Below are positions 20,210 through 29,612 of a DNA stretch of 64,000 bases, one piece after another. Location of the stretch: assembly GCA_946965045.2 (NCBI GenBank), contig OX337233.1, positions 2,852,001 through 2,916,000 on the forward strand. Direction: 5' to 3'. Every line of letters starts with the position of its first letter. Position 1 is the first letter of the stretch. Both the position numbers and the translations under genes were made by a program. The DNA comes from Epithemia pelagica (Eukaryota > Bacillariophyta > Bacillariophyceae > Surirellales > Surirellaceae). The notes beneath the pieces were generated by a model, which had not been told where the DNA came from, made no database searches, and saw only the letters and a list, made by a program, of their open reading frames with translations.

Positions 20210-21033
20210 AAGTCCAAAGTAGTACCTGATTCTTGGGTAGGCATACGGATCTCAAGGAAAAATATGGCCTTTTGATAACTCAGTGATTTCTGTTCATTCT
20301 TTGTGTACCACAACCTTCGAGAAAGTGGAAGGCTCTCTGTGTTACCACACCGTGACCAGTTTATCTCGTTCGTGTCACGTGGACTTTGGGGTTCACACAC
20401 CAAGTCGAAGGTCATTTTGCTTCTCTTTTATTTGCCGCGGGATGCTACGGATACAAAATTAGTTCCAGGGACAGTGCGAGATCGAGTTCGTCTAATTCAA
20501 AATCATGTTGCTATTAATGGGGTGAACGGCATGTCCAAGGTTTTGTCATTTGATAGGAGGACTCGGTAACCACCAAATCCACCATCGCAAAGGACTCTTG
20601 ATTTGTTTGCCACCACATGGCGAAATAGATGGTAAGGTGAGAGACAGGCAAAGGTTTCTTTTTTGAGGAACCTATCAAGGTCGGTAGTGCTGGACACACT
20701 TGTAAGACAGACAAAGAAAAACGTAGGAGACATGAAAAGATAATCACATTTTCATGTTCCTATAGTGTGCGTTTCCGACATAAATGTACGATTTATGACT
20801 TTTATTAGTTAATGGCTTAAAGCAGCAGAGGCCCAGTAGAGAGTAAACTGTTCCCAATGGCGACGTCGTCATACTCTCTCTTTGGCCCTCCTCCAAACGG
20901 CTCCATAGACTTGGGTAGTCCCGTGTCAGCATTCAGCAAAGTAATGCTTAATTTTCGGGAAGGGTTGGAATGACAATCGTTCAACCGCGTCATAGATTTG
21001 TCCCTCGGTGCGCCGATGGTCCCCTTGTGGTTA
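20210..21033. other. Intergenic, no gene recognised
   Basis: Only short ORFs without coding character lie between the kinase stop and membrane-protein copy B. Confidence 0.5.
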
Positions 21034-21465
21034 TCAAGGCAAATTCAAAACTTTGAAGAACGCCAAGCACCAGAACAGGACATTGGATAGTAAATAACCT
21101 TTGAACATGCATGCCCATAGCCACAGATCGTTCAAGTCTGACTTTTGGACAACAACAGCTAGTTTGGAGGCACTCAATCCCAAGACAAGGTAAACGGGCA
21201 GAGCGTAATGGACAATTACCACTGCGATCGCTCCCAACGCAGCATACTTGGCATGCGCCAATGTCGCCACGGCTGTAAGTCCCATGGTATACTGCCGAAG
21301 TTCCTTCTTGACCCGATTCCCATCTTTCACCGAAACCTTGCAAAGTGCCCAGAGGCAAAGAAGGCTCGACTTCGTGGCAAGCGTTGCGTAGAGGACCGTC
21401 GTGGGATCCCTCACAAACCCAGTCCTGATGAGAGCTATCCACGAAAGCAAATGAAAAAGAGGCAT
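21034..21465 (-). CDS. Small multi-pass membrane protein, family unknown (copy B)
   Basis: 143 aa from the MPLFHLLSWIALI start, paralogous to 16508-17026 along its whole length (YTMGLTAVATLAHAKYAAL, LVLGLSASKLA, KGYLLSNVLFWCLAFFKVLNLP). The upstream in-frame codons still resemble copy A (ELAFRF vs KLALRL) up to a TAG near 21580, so an upstream exon joined by splicing is possible. Three or four transmembrane helices are visible. Function is unknown. Confidence 0.65.
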   Translation of the reverse strand: MPLFHLLSWIALIRTGFVRDPTTVLYATLATKSSLLCLWALCKVSVKDGNRVKKELRQYTMGLTAVATLAHAKYAALGAIAVVIVHYALPVYLVLGLSASKLAVVVQKSDLNDLWLWACMFKGYLLSNVLFWCLAFFKVLNLP

Positions 21466-21670
21466 GAACCTGAAAGCAAGCTCAGCATTGATTGATCTTC
21501 TTCCTCGACCTGTAGTTCCACATTCTTCTCGTAGTTTGGTCGTGCAAAAGCTGCCAAGAGGAATATTCGGCCAAGCCTAAAAACCATTAAAGAAAAGGGA
21601 TACGACGAAGATCTAGGATTGTGTTGATCGTCCAATCAGAAACACATGTCGCCTCCTATTTTGGGGTTTT

Positions 21671-24600
21671 CTATTCTCGAAAGCTCATAAGTCGACCTCG
21701 ATGGTGTGCTTCTCCGAGACCGCCGACAGAGTGCCGATACACAACCGGTTCGATTGTCCCGTCGTAGTACCGTCGATCAGTCGCTGTCAGTGAGATTGCA
21801 GCAGACGTTGCCGAAGCAGTGCCTCCCGAAGAATTTGATTGAGAAGAAGAAGCGGCAGCCCGTCGTCGGCTACGCAAACGTTCCATTGTTTGTTTTAAAC
21901 CACCTTCGTTGATTTTTCTGGATGAAGAAAGTGTGTGAGGCTCGAAAACAATGCCACCAGCACCGCTTTCAATCAACATGGTTCCATCCTCCGAAGAGGT
22001 AATTTCGTCCCCAAGTGGTTCTGTCGTATGAGCCGGAGTTGCTTTGAGCACGAGTCCGGCCCGCTCACTTTTCATTAACCCAATGTCTTCATGAAAGACA
22101 TCGGCAGCCTTCCGGAATAGATTGAGCTCAAAACCGTATGTATCCAACAGACTCATAACCATTTCACGTAGTTCACCGAGTCGACTTCCTGAATGGTCAG
22201 ATGTAACTTTACGAACCAAATCAAGCAACGGCACATTGGAAACCATGCGTTGCATGGTCAATCGCAGAAGGTCATTTAACACACTTTCCATCATGCGTGC
22301 ATGGTCTCGTTGTTCATTGGCTAGCCGAAGAAATCCTTTGGCATTAATCAATCGGTCCAAGACATTAAACCAAAGCTGTGACCCATGCTCCGTCTGAGTT
22401 GCATTGTAGGATCCTGAGTTGCGCTCACAGAGATCTAATGCCACAACAAGGATTCGTCGGACACCCTCAACTTCTTTTTCTTGCTTGCTCGGTAAAGGAT
22501 GTATACCTGATATGATCCCTTTTAGCTCCCCTCCACTTCCTAAGCGCATACTCGATGCCAAGCTAGAGCGGTGAAAGAGTCCCACTTCCAAACCTCTTAG
22601 TGTTCGCTTCAGTGCCATTAAACGCCCTTCCAGAGTCTGAAGAATCAGCTGTAGCGCACTCGATATGTTGCCCATGCGCTCCAACAAGTATGCCGATGCG
22701 TCAGCGATTTGATACTCTTCACATAGCTTGAGTGCATCTTCTGCCCTGTAGTTGTCATGTGTGGAGAGGTAATCATAGACATTCTCTGGGTGAAGCTTGG
22801 CCATAAGAGATAGATATTTGAGATGATGACTCATACTCGGGTTCAAAACACTTCCCGCGACAGGATCCAGTTCCAGCAATTCGCCGGAAACAATGGCTTG
22901 TAAGAATAAATATTGCGCTTCTCCTCCGTCGCTATCAGCATCCAATGCTTCTACCACGACATCGAGATCCTCCACAAAGAGTTCCGCAACCAGCCGCGCG
23001 GTTCGAAGAGCATCCAATCGGACCAATCGCCGCATTCTCGAGTAGACGGCAAGTGCCAGAGTCCGCTGCGGTCCTCCCGCTTTGTTACCGTCGGCATCGC
23101 TTCGCACACCCGTGCATTCTTTGCGAATGTACTCAAACACTTCGAAACGAAAGTCGGGGTCATCGTCGTCGATGAAACAGTCAATAGCACTGCAAAAGTG
23201 ATGAGCGCGTAATTTCAGGGCGGACGCTGATTCACTCGAGTCGCCGTCCTGCGATTGCCACGAAGATGAGGCCACTTGTTGGTGCAACAAAAGAGCGGCA
23301 CGATGGATTCCAGCCTTTTCAATCAATGCCAGTACCTTGTCCGGTTCGTAGGACTCGCGCGGCAAGGCAGACAATAGCTCCATGATGCTCGTTTGTGCTG
23401 TCCTTCGCAATACTGCATGCGGTGCATTGACAAACCGATCTGCAATACGTTGAACAATCAACAGGGCGAGGGATTTGGGAACTCTTACCAACCCTCGTGT
23501 AATATATTTTGCAGTGAAATCCAGAAAAGCACTCTTGGCTTGTCGAGATTTGAGCAATTTGACGTGTTCCATGGGAAACTCGCTTAATTCCGGCATGATC
23601 AAGTTGGATAATAGATCCACAAATTCTTGTTCGGATGGATAGGGAACGCTTGAATTCCTTCCTTCATCTTGCTGCTGCTCGAGGTCGTACGCATTTCGTG
23701 CGTTCAGAGCGTCGGAAATCGTTTCCAACAAGAGCCCTGGGTCAACTTGAAGCAACAATCTCATATACGGGTAAAGGTAGGATCGATGACCCAAGGAAGC
23801 GGCCGCTGCCGCTCCAGCTTTGCGACGAGGAGCATGATCTGGAGCCTTGTATTCATCTTGCGTCAAGAACCTTAACAATTCAGGCTTGACCGACGCTTGC
23901 CGTTCTTCGGGTAGTATGGGTTCTTCTTTGGGAAAGCTTTTCCCTTGGAAACAAAATCGTAGATACAGAATGGCCTTGTATCCAAACTTGTCAAAATCGT
24001 TTTGGAGTCGACCTCGATCGCCGTTCCGGGTCGAGCGTCTAAGCAATGCGTTTCCATTGTCGGCTTCATCAAATACGCGTTCCAATAACATTTGGAGGGG
24101 ACTCACGTAATCGTCTAATCCTTGATTAAACACAAAGAACATGGCCGAATACATGTCGTTGTTGCGAAGGAGGGCAATGATTGAATCAAAATCCATAATG
24201 GTACAATCCATATGGAGCAAACACCGTTCCACCGTGGCAACACCATTGTTGGATTTGCAGTGTTCGACAAAGAAGGACATGACTTCTGGTGCCATGTAAA
24301 ACAAACGATCATTCAACACATAGGGTTCCAGTACATCCAAAAAGACCGAGAGGTACCCGACGGTCTGAAATCGTCGAAAAATGGGGCCAAAGAGCAAATC
24401 CAGTCGTTTCGTGGTGACACAATACTCGACGCAGACTCCGGCCAACATTTGAAAATGCGATTGCGCTAGGTTGATGCGTGCTCGACCATTGCCAATGGGC
24501 AACAAATTATCCTCGGGAGAAGTCGAGTTGGGAGCATTGTCAACCGCCAAGGCCAGATACCGTAGGAGCAATTTGGCAATCCACTCTTCGTCATCGTTTC

Positions 24601-27424
24601 CCGTCCCTTTGGAGGCGGCCGAAAACTCGGGATGTCTAGACAAGTCACGTTTCCGGCTCGGATCTCGTTTCCGATCTTCCTGACTCGCAAAGGTACCTTC
24701 GTAGTAATCCAAGGCCAATGCGAGTGCTTCGAGCCATTCACCGTCGGCTTCCAAACTAGAAATCCGTTGCTGGGCCCCAATCATGGATATTTGTCGCAAC
24801 TCATCTTGACACAGTACCATTAATCGTTGATCACTGCACCGGACACTGTTTTGGAAACTCGAACAGGAAATGGGCGCCACCCGTTGTTGTTGTTGCTGCT
24901 GTTGTGCCTCGACTTCTCCATTCTCACCACTCGCTTCCAATCGCGTCGCCGCGACACTTGCGGTCCGACTGAGTGAAAATTCGGCAAAGACGACGTGCAT
25001 GTCGGAAAAGTCGAGTCGTTCCAAAAGTGTCATGACCACAGTGTCCACGACCGTCAATTCATTGGTCAAGGTCAAATACACGAGGGATCGTTCACTCAGC
25101 CATTCCAGGGCCACGACCGGTGCTTCGGCATCAAATTCTTGTTGCATTCCAAAAGCCGGCCAATGAATATCGGAATCGTCCGATGATGGTTTGGTCGAAG
25201 TTTCTGCACCCGAGGGTTCTTCCAAGGTGGGAAAACTCGAGACGAGAATTTGGACACAACAGGCCCAGGATCGTGCCAACAAGGGGAGGGCGACATTGCC
25301 ACCTCCCACCGTCAAGGCCCATCCCCACGCCAAGCAGGGCAAAAAGACTGCCTCCTCCTCTTGCGGCAACGTCGTATCGGGTCCCATGCCGGCGGCAAAC
25401 TCGATGCGCTCTTGCGGTGGCTTGGACCATCGATGCAAGACACTGACGCGGGGTTCCACGGCCACGGCAAAGGACGATCGTTCCGACGACAAGGCAATGA
25501 GAGAGAGGGAGGACAAGGCTCGATTGAGAGATCGAGATCGCGATTTCAAATTGGCTCCCAATAAACCAAAGGGTTCGAGGACATTGACGGCCAAAATTTG
25601 TCCAGCCGTCCCATCCAACAAACATTCGGCATCCATGGAATAGGTGGACCAAATCAAATTCTTGTGAAAGGTTGCTTTGTTGACCAAACCGCCGGCATCG
25701 GCCGAAATGAGTTTCATATCGGCATAAAAGCGGACGGAAACAATGGGCGACGGATGCAAATCATCGACACTCCGTAAAATAGTTCCCCGAATGGTATCCC
25801 ACAAGACAATCATACCACTCCGGTATCCGACCGCACAACATTCACCATTCGAGGTCAAATCCAAGGACGTAATGGCACCCACCATGCGCATGCTACTACC
25901 GACAATTTGGTCATCGCTATTGGTATACGAGGCTCCCAGGCGTTGCCGTAAGGCTCCAAACAAATCGTAGACCAAGACAATGCCCAACTGCGTTCCAATG
26001 GCAATAAAGCGTGAATTAAAGGCCAAACAGGTCGGTAATCCACACTTGACCTTGGCATCCAAGGCGGCGTGTTTGTGTAAGGATTGACTAATTTCTTGCC
26101 AATTCTTATTCTCAATCAGACCAGACGTATGAAACCGTTGTTGCTGTTGTTGTTGTATGAGTACCGATGTCGACGAGGTGGATCGCAAGGCCGGAGGGCC
26201 CGATCGTGGTGGTACCGTCGCGTCTCCCACGGTTGGGTTCTTACTACTGGTGGTGGTACTAGTCGTCGAATGGCTCGTCGTGGATGCCCGTGGCGCGAGA
26301 GAAATTTTGGGTTTGAGACGACGCTTGACCATGAGAGGCGAAACAATGTCACGATGACCCGCCTTGAGCAATCGTCGTTCATAGGTTTGGGCGTGTTCCA
26401 AGGCTCGATGAGAGGCTTCTTCGTCCGTGTATTCTTGGTCGGCAGACGCTGCTCCCCGTCCTCCTCCCAGTCGGTGATCGTCCAACCGTCCACTGCTGTT
26501 GGTGTTGGTAGGTGGTGGAGGAGCATCTACGGGAGATGGTACTGCAGGATCGGAGGATTCCATTCTTCGTGAGGATGGCTCCAATCGAAGGGACAGGCGA
26601 CGAGGGGAGGAATCATGTTCGATATCGTCGTCATCATCTTCGGTGGATTGTGCCAACAAATGTTCCACATCGGGATGACTGGAATTTCTCAGGGAAGTGG
26701 GAGGAGGAGGATCGGATCGACGAGACAACGAGGCTTTTGTTGATCGCAGTTGAGATTCCATGGCGGGCAGGCCGGTACGAATGAGCAACTCCTTGTTGTG
26801 TTCCTCCTCCTCGGTATCCTCCTCCATGGCCAGGAGAAGATCGTCCTTCATACCATCATCGTCGTCTTCTCGTAAAATGGCTTGCAAGACGGCCCAATCT
26901 TCATCATTGTGAGCCGTGGAGGAATTGGCTTGGGTCAAAAACGAAGGGTTGTACTGGCTGCTGCTGGGTGTATATCCTCCATTGTTGGTGTGATGGTGTG
27001 ATTGTGCTGGTGGCGAGGAGGAGGAATAGGACGATGTGAGCAAGTGTGTGGCGGCTTCGCTATTGGTATTGTTGTTGTTTTTGTGATGAGAAAAGGCTGG
27101 ATGCGACGACGACATGTTCCAGGACGGTGACGAGGAGGATAAGGGTGTCGTCGGTGGAAGGGCCGGATCGTGATTCAACTCGTGATCGTCGTCCTCATCC
27201 TCCTCATCGTCATCTTCGCGCAAAATTTGTTCCAAATCAATGTCACCAACCACCAACTCACTGGTGTTGGAAAAATGATGGGTGCTGCTAGGCAGGGGAC
27301 TGGTCATCCACTCCATGCCGCTGTAACGAGACGACGAGGAAGGAGCAGGAGGAGCCACCAGACCATCCTCCTCCTCCTCGTCGGAGGAATCGGAAGAATT
27401 GAGAATGGCTTGCAAATCTGCCAT
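21671..27424 (-). CDS. VPS8: VPS8-like CORVET tethering subunit, no RING domain
   Basis: A single 1,917-codon exon. Residues 1-430 are Ser- and acid-rich and low in complexity. From about 440 a WD40-type propeller carries VPS8 signatures: KCGLPTCLAFNSRFIAIGTQ, GIVLVYDLFG, GYRSGMIVLWDT, DLHPSPIVSVRF and FGLLGANLKSRSRSLNRALS-like loop. A long alpha-solenoid follows with clathrin-heavy-chain-repeat-like text (LYDYLSTHDNYRAEDALKLC-type segment near 1560, IADASAYLLERMGNISSAL). VPS8 is the Rab5-binding subunit of the CORVET complex in early endosome fusion. Animal and fungal VPS8 end in a RING finger; here the C-terminus is Ser/Arg/Gly-rich with no Cys/His cluster, so the RING is absent or on an unseen exon. 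Two ANCA-like poly-Gln or Asp runs are slippage-prone. Confidence 0.88.
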   Translation of the reverse strand: MADLQAILNSSDSSDEEEEDGLVAPPAPSSSSRYSGMEWMTSPLPSSTHHFSNTSELVVGDIDLEQILREDDDEEDEDDDHELNHDPALPPTTPLSSSSPSWNMSSSHPAFSHHKNNNNTNSEAATHLLTSSYSSSSPPAQSHHHTNNGGYTPSSSQYNPSFLTQANSSTAHNDEDWAVLQAILREDDDDGMKDDLLLAMEEDTEEEEHNKELLIRTGLPAMESQLRSTKASLSRRSDPPPPTSLRNSSHPDVEHLLAQSTEDDDDDIEHDSSPRRLSLRLEPSSRRMESSDPAVPSPVDAPPPPTNTNSSGRLDDHRLGGGRGAASADQEYTDEEASHRALEHAQTYERRLLKAGHRDIVSPLMVKRRLKPKISLAPRASTTSHSTTSTTTSSKNPTVGDATVPPRSGPPALRSTSSTSVLIQQQQQQRFHTSGLIENKNWQEISQSLHKHAALDAKVKCGLPTCLAFNSRFIAIGTQLGIVLVYDLFGALRQRLGASYTNSDDQIVGSSMRMVGAITSLDLTSNGECCAVGYRSGMIVLWDTIRGTILRSVDDLHPSPIVSVRFYADMKLISADAGGLVNKATFHKNLIWSTYSMDAECLLDGTAGQILAVNVLEPFGLLGANLKSRSRSLNRALSSLSLIALSSERSSFAVAVEPRVSVLHRWSKPPQERIEFAAGMGPDTTLPQEEEAVFLPCLAWGWALTVGGGNVALPLLARSWACCVQILVSSFPTLEEPSGAETSTKPSSDDSDIHWPAFGMQQEFDAEAPVVALEWLSERSLVYLTLTNELTVVDTVVMTLLERLDFSDMHVVFAEFSLSRTASVAATRLEASGENGEVEAQQQQQQQRVAPISCSSFQNSVRCSDQRLMVLCQDELRQISMIGAQQRISSLEADGEWLEALALALDYYEGTFASQEDRKRDPSRKRDLSRHPEFSAASKGTGNDDEEWIAKLLLRYLALAVDNAPNSTSPEDNLLPIGNGRARINLAQSHFQMLAGVCVEYCVTTKRLDLLFGPIFRRFQTVGYLSVFLDVLEPYVLNDRLFYMAPEVMSFFVEHCKSNNGVATVERCLLHMDCTIMDFDSIIALLRNNDMYSAMFFVFNQGLDDYVSPLQMLLERVFDEADNGNALLRRSTRNGDRGRLQNDFDKFGYKAILYLRFCFQGKSFPKEEPILPEERQASVKPELLRFLTQDEYKAPDHAPRRKAGAAAAASLGHRSYLYPYMRLLLQVDPGLLLETISDALNARNAYDLEQQQDEGRNSSVPYPSEQEFVDLLSNLIMPELSEFPMEHVKLLKSRQAKSAFLDFTAKYITRGLVRVPKSLALLIVQRIADRFVNAPHAVLRRTAQTSIMELLSALPRESYEPDKVLALIEKAGIHRAALLLHQQVASSSWQSQDGDSSESASALKLRAHHFCSAIDCFIDDDDPDFRFEVFEYIRKECTGVRSDADGNKAGGPQRTLALAVYSRMRRLVRLDALRTARLVAELFVEDLDVVVEALDADSDGGEAQYLFLQAIVSGELLELDPVAGSVLNPSMSHHLKYLSLMAKLHPENVYDYLSTHDNYRAEDALKLCEEYQIADASAYLLERMGNISSALQLILQTLEGRLMALKRTLRGLEVGLFHRSSLASSMRLGSGGELKGIISGIHPLPSKQEKEVEGVRRILVVALDLCERNSGSYNATQTEHGSQLWFNVLDRLINAKGFLRLANEQRDHARMMESVLNDLLRLTMQRMVSNVPLLDLVRKVTSDHSGSRLGELREMVMSLLDTYGFELNLFRKAADVFHEDIGLMKSERAGLVLKATPAHTTEPLGDEITSSEDGTMLIESGAGGIVFEPHTLSSSRKINEGGLKQTMERLRSRRRAAASSSQSNSSGGTASATSAAISLTATDRRYYDGTIEPVVYRHSVGGLGEAHHRGRLMSFRE

Positions 27425-27738
27425 GATCGATGATGATGATGATCAATCACTACTACAGGTTCCAATTAATCGAGGGAACGAATGTAGATTGGAGTTGGAT
27501 CACAGCGAGCGATACACGAGGAGAGAGGAAGAGCTTGTGGCGCATTGTCCGTTCTCTTCGCCGTGCCAAAACAGCGAGAGATGTCGCGATTCGGTCGGTT
27601 GGGCGCGCATGACAGGCTCTAGTGTCACGAAATAATTACGCGACTGGATCGGCATGTGGACCATGACACCATGACAGAATTGTAAACTAAAAAAAAAACC
27701 TGTTGTTGGGTTTGCGAAATGGCTGTTTGTGTTTGAGT

Positions 27739-27783
<45 letters not shown>

Positions 27784-27853
27784 TGTGTGTGTGTGAGCTG
27801 TGTAGAAACTAAACGACAGTCCCAACCGCAACACAACCAAAAGACATATTACA
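27425..27853. other. Divergent intergenic region with microsatellite
   Basis: Lies between the starts of the VPS8 (minus) and TatD (plus) genes, so it should contain both promoters. No further gene was seen. Confidence 0.55.
27743..27795 (+). repeat. (GA)n-(GT)n compound microsatellite
   Basis: About 19 GA units (27743-27780) followed directly by about 7 GT units (27781-27795), 60 bp upstream of the TatD start codon. Confidence 0.97.
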
Positions 27854-29110
27854 ATGGTGGTCCTTCCCTTTGATGCCCACAATCATGTGCATATGGGTCC
27901 CTCTCCTCCCCAACTGGCTTGGTCGTCCTCGGGTGCTTGGCAACCACCAAAGGAAGATGCTATTGACAGTAGCAACAGCAGTAGCAGCAACAGTTTGGAA
28001 CCAGCCTTGAGTGGAATGGCGCTCATGTCCACGCACCCACGTGATTTTCCGCGGGTCCAATCCTTGGCGCAAACCTTGCCACACCATCCTGTCGCAACAG
28101 GGCACTCCACTCCGGAGGAGTCCACACCCTTCGTCGCCACCACCACCACCACCAAGCCTCTTGTGGTACCCTGTTATGGGGTTCATCCTTGGTTCCTGCA
28201 TGAACTCTCGGTCGACGATTGGGCACCCATCAGCACAACCTCCGATGGGGATCCCACGACTGACGCGCCTGGGGATCCTCTGGTTCCTTTGTCGTCGTCT
28301 CCCCATTGGTTGACCGAATTGGAACAGTACTTGAGAGCGGATCCTCACGCCATTGTTGGTGAAATTGGATTGGATGGCTTTCATTACCATGCCACGACCA
28401 AGGAATTGACGACGCCCCTGCCGGTCCAACTCCAAGCCTTGGAATGGCAATTGCACCTGGCCCATGCGTACCAACGACCCGTGAGTGTGCATGCCGTCCA
28501 CTGCATGGGACCTCTCTTGTCTTGTTTGACCAAATTTCGTAAGATCCACCAATTGCCCCCCAAACTCTACTTTCATGCCTTTGGAGGCAAGGTGGGGACC
28601 GTCGATCAACTCCTGGTCGCGTGTGGGGACAAACCATCCAAGCACGACAGCAAACCAACAACATTCGCAAAGAAGCAAGGGACGGACACTCTTGCCACTA
28701 CTCCACAGGAGCAGCCACCACGACAACAACGACCCAAACCACGCGTGTATTTTGGATTTGCCCCCATTGTTAGTAAGTGTCCAACATGTGTGCGTGTGTC
28801 CTATCCTCCTGTGTGCCCACTCCACCAACCTTACACACCACATTCTTGATTCCTCCATTGCTCGTGCCTCTTTTTTCGGAACACAGATTTTCGTTCGCCG
28901 TCCAAAACCCGGCACGTCGCCCTTAAGGTGGGATTGGAACGAATCTTGTTGGAAACGGATCATGAAAATGCCGCACGGGTACCTGCTTCTATGCAACACG
29001 GCATTGCCTTTTTGGCCAATTGTTTCCAAGTCCCCGAACAGGTCATTGTCGAACAAACGACCCAAAATGCGCTCGACTTTTATTCGTTGGGCGCCGATGC
29101 AACACCATGA
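27854..29110 (+). CDS. TatD-family metal-dependent hydrolase (DNase-like)
   Basis: Two exons, 27854-28772 and 28887-29110, with a 114-nt GT-AG intron (gtaagt donor, cacag acceptor) that splits codon Asn in APIV|NFRSPSK; 380 aa. TatD metal-site motifs in order: HNHVH near the N-terminus, GEIGLDG (Glu), RPVSVHAVH (His), YFHAFGG (His) and LLETDHE (Asp). TatD enzymes are 3'-5' exonucleases or deoxyribonucleases acting in DNA repair and apoptosis-like DNA fragmentation. Loops are expanded by Ser/Thr-rich inserts (residues 35-90 and 265-300) compared with the usual 260-300 aa. Transcribed divergently from VPS8. Confidence 0.88.
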
Positions 29111-29612
29111 CTAGGTAGTGTTCCGGACAAGAAGGAATACGGGTGAAAACTCTCAACAAGCCTATACTACCATGGCATTTGCCCAAGAACAGGGGGTGGA
29201 GATCGCACCCACGAGGAACTAATTCACTGCCATGGCTCATATTGTTGTCTTCCTATGCGCTGTGTCGTCACGTCTTTTTTCCTCATGTCAGAGTGACACA
29301 AGGCCTTTTTCAACGACACGTACAAAAAGAGTGAATTGAAGGAACTAGCTCAATGACACGTACAAAAAGACTTAATGGAAGGAACTAGGAAAAGTTGGGG
29401 ACAAGATCATGCGGAAAATGAGAAATCTATCGAACGCTCAAGCCATTTCAGTTTTATCGCTTTGGGGCGACCCATTCCTCCAAGCGGTGGCGCAGCACCA
29501 CTGCCATAAAAGTCCTGGAATGAGACGGGAACATAAAAAGGCCTTTCTACTACATTCAAGAAAGGAGAAGCTCTGTATGTTCGGCTCGGTCATGCATGTC
29601 GACGACACGAGT
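29111..29612. other. Convergent 3' intergenic region with small tandem repeat
   Basis: Between the 3' ends of the TatD and Pol5-like genes. It contains an imperfect direct repeat at about 29312-29389 and otherwise nothing recognisable. Confidence 0.5.
29312..29389 (+). repeat. Imperfect tandem repeat of ~40 bp
   Basis: Two copies share gacacgtacaaaaaga and then ggaaggaactag-like text, separated by about 38-40 bp. Confidence 0.75.
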
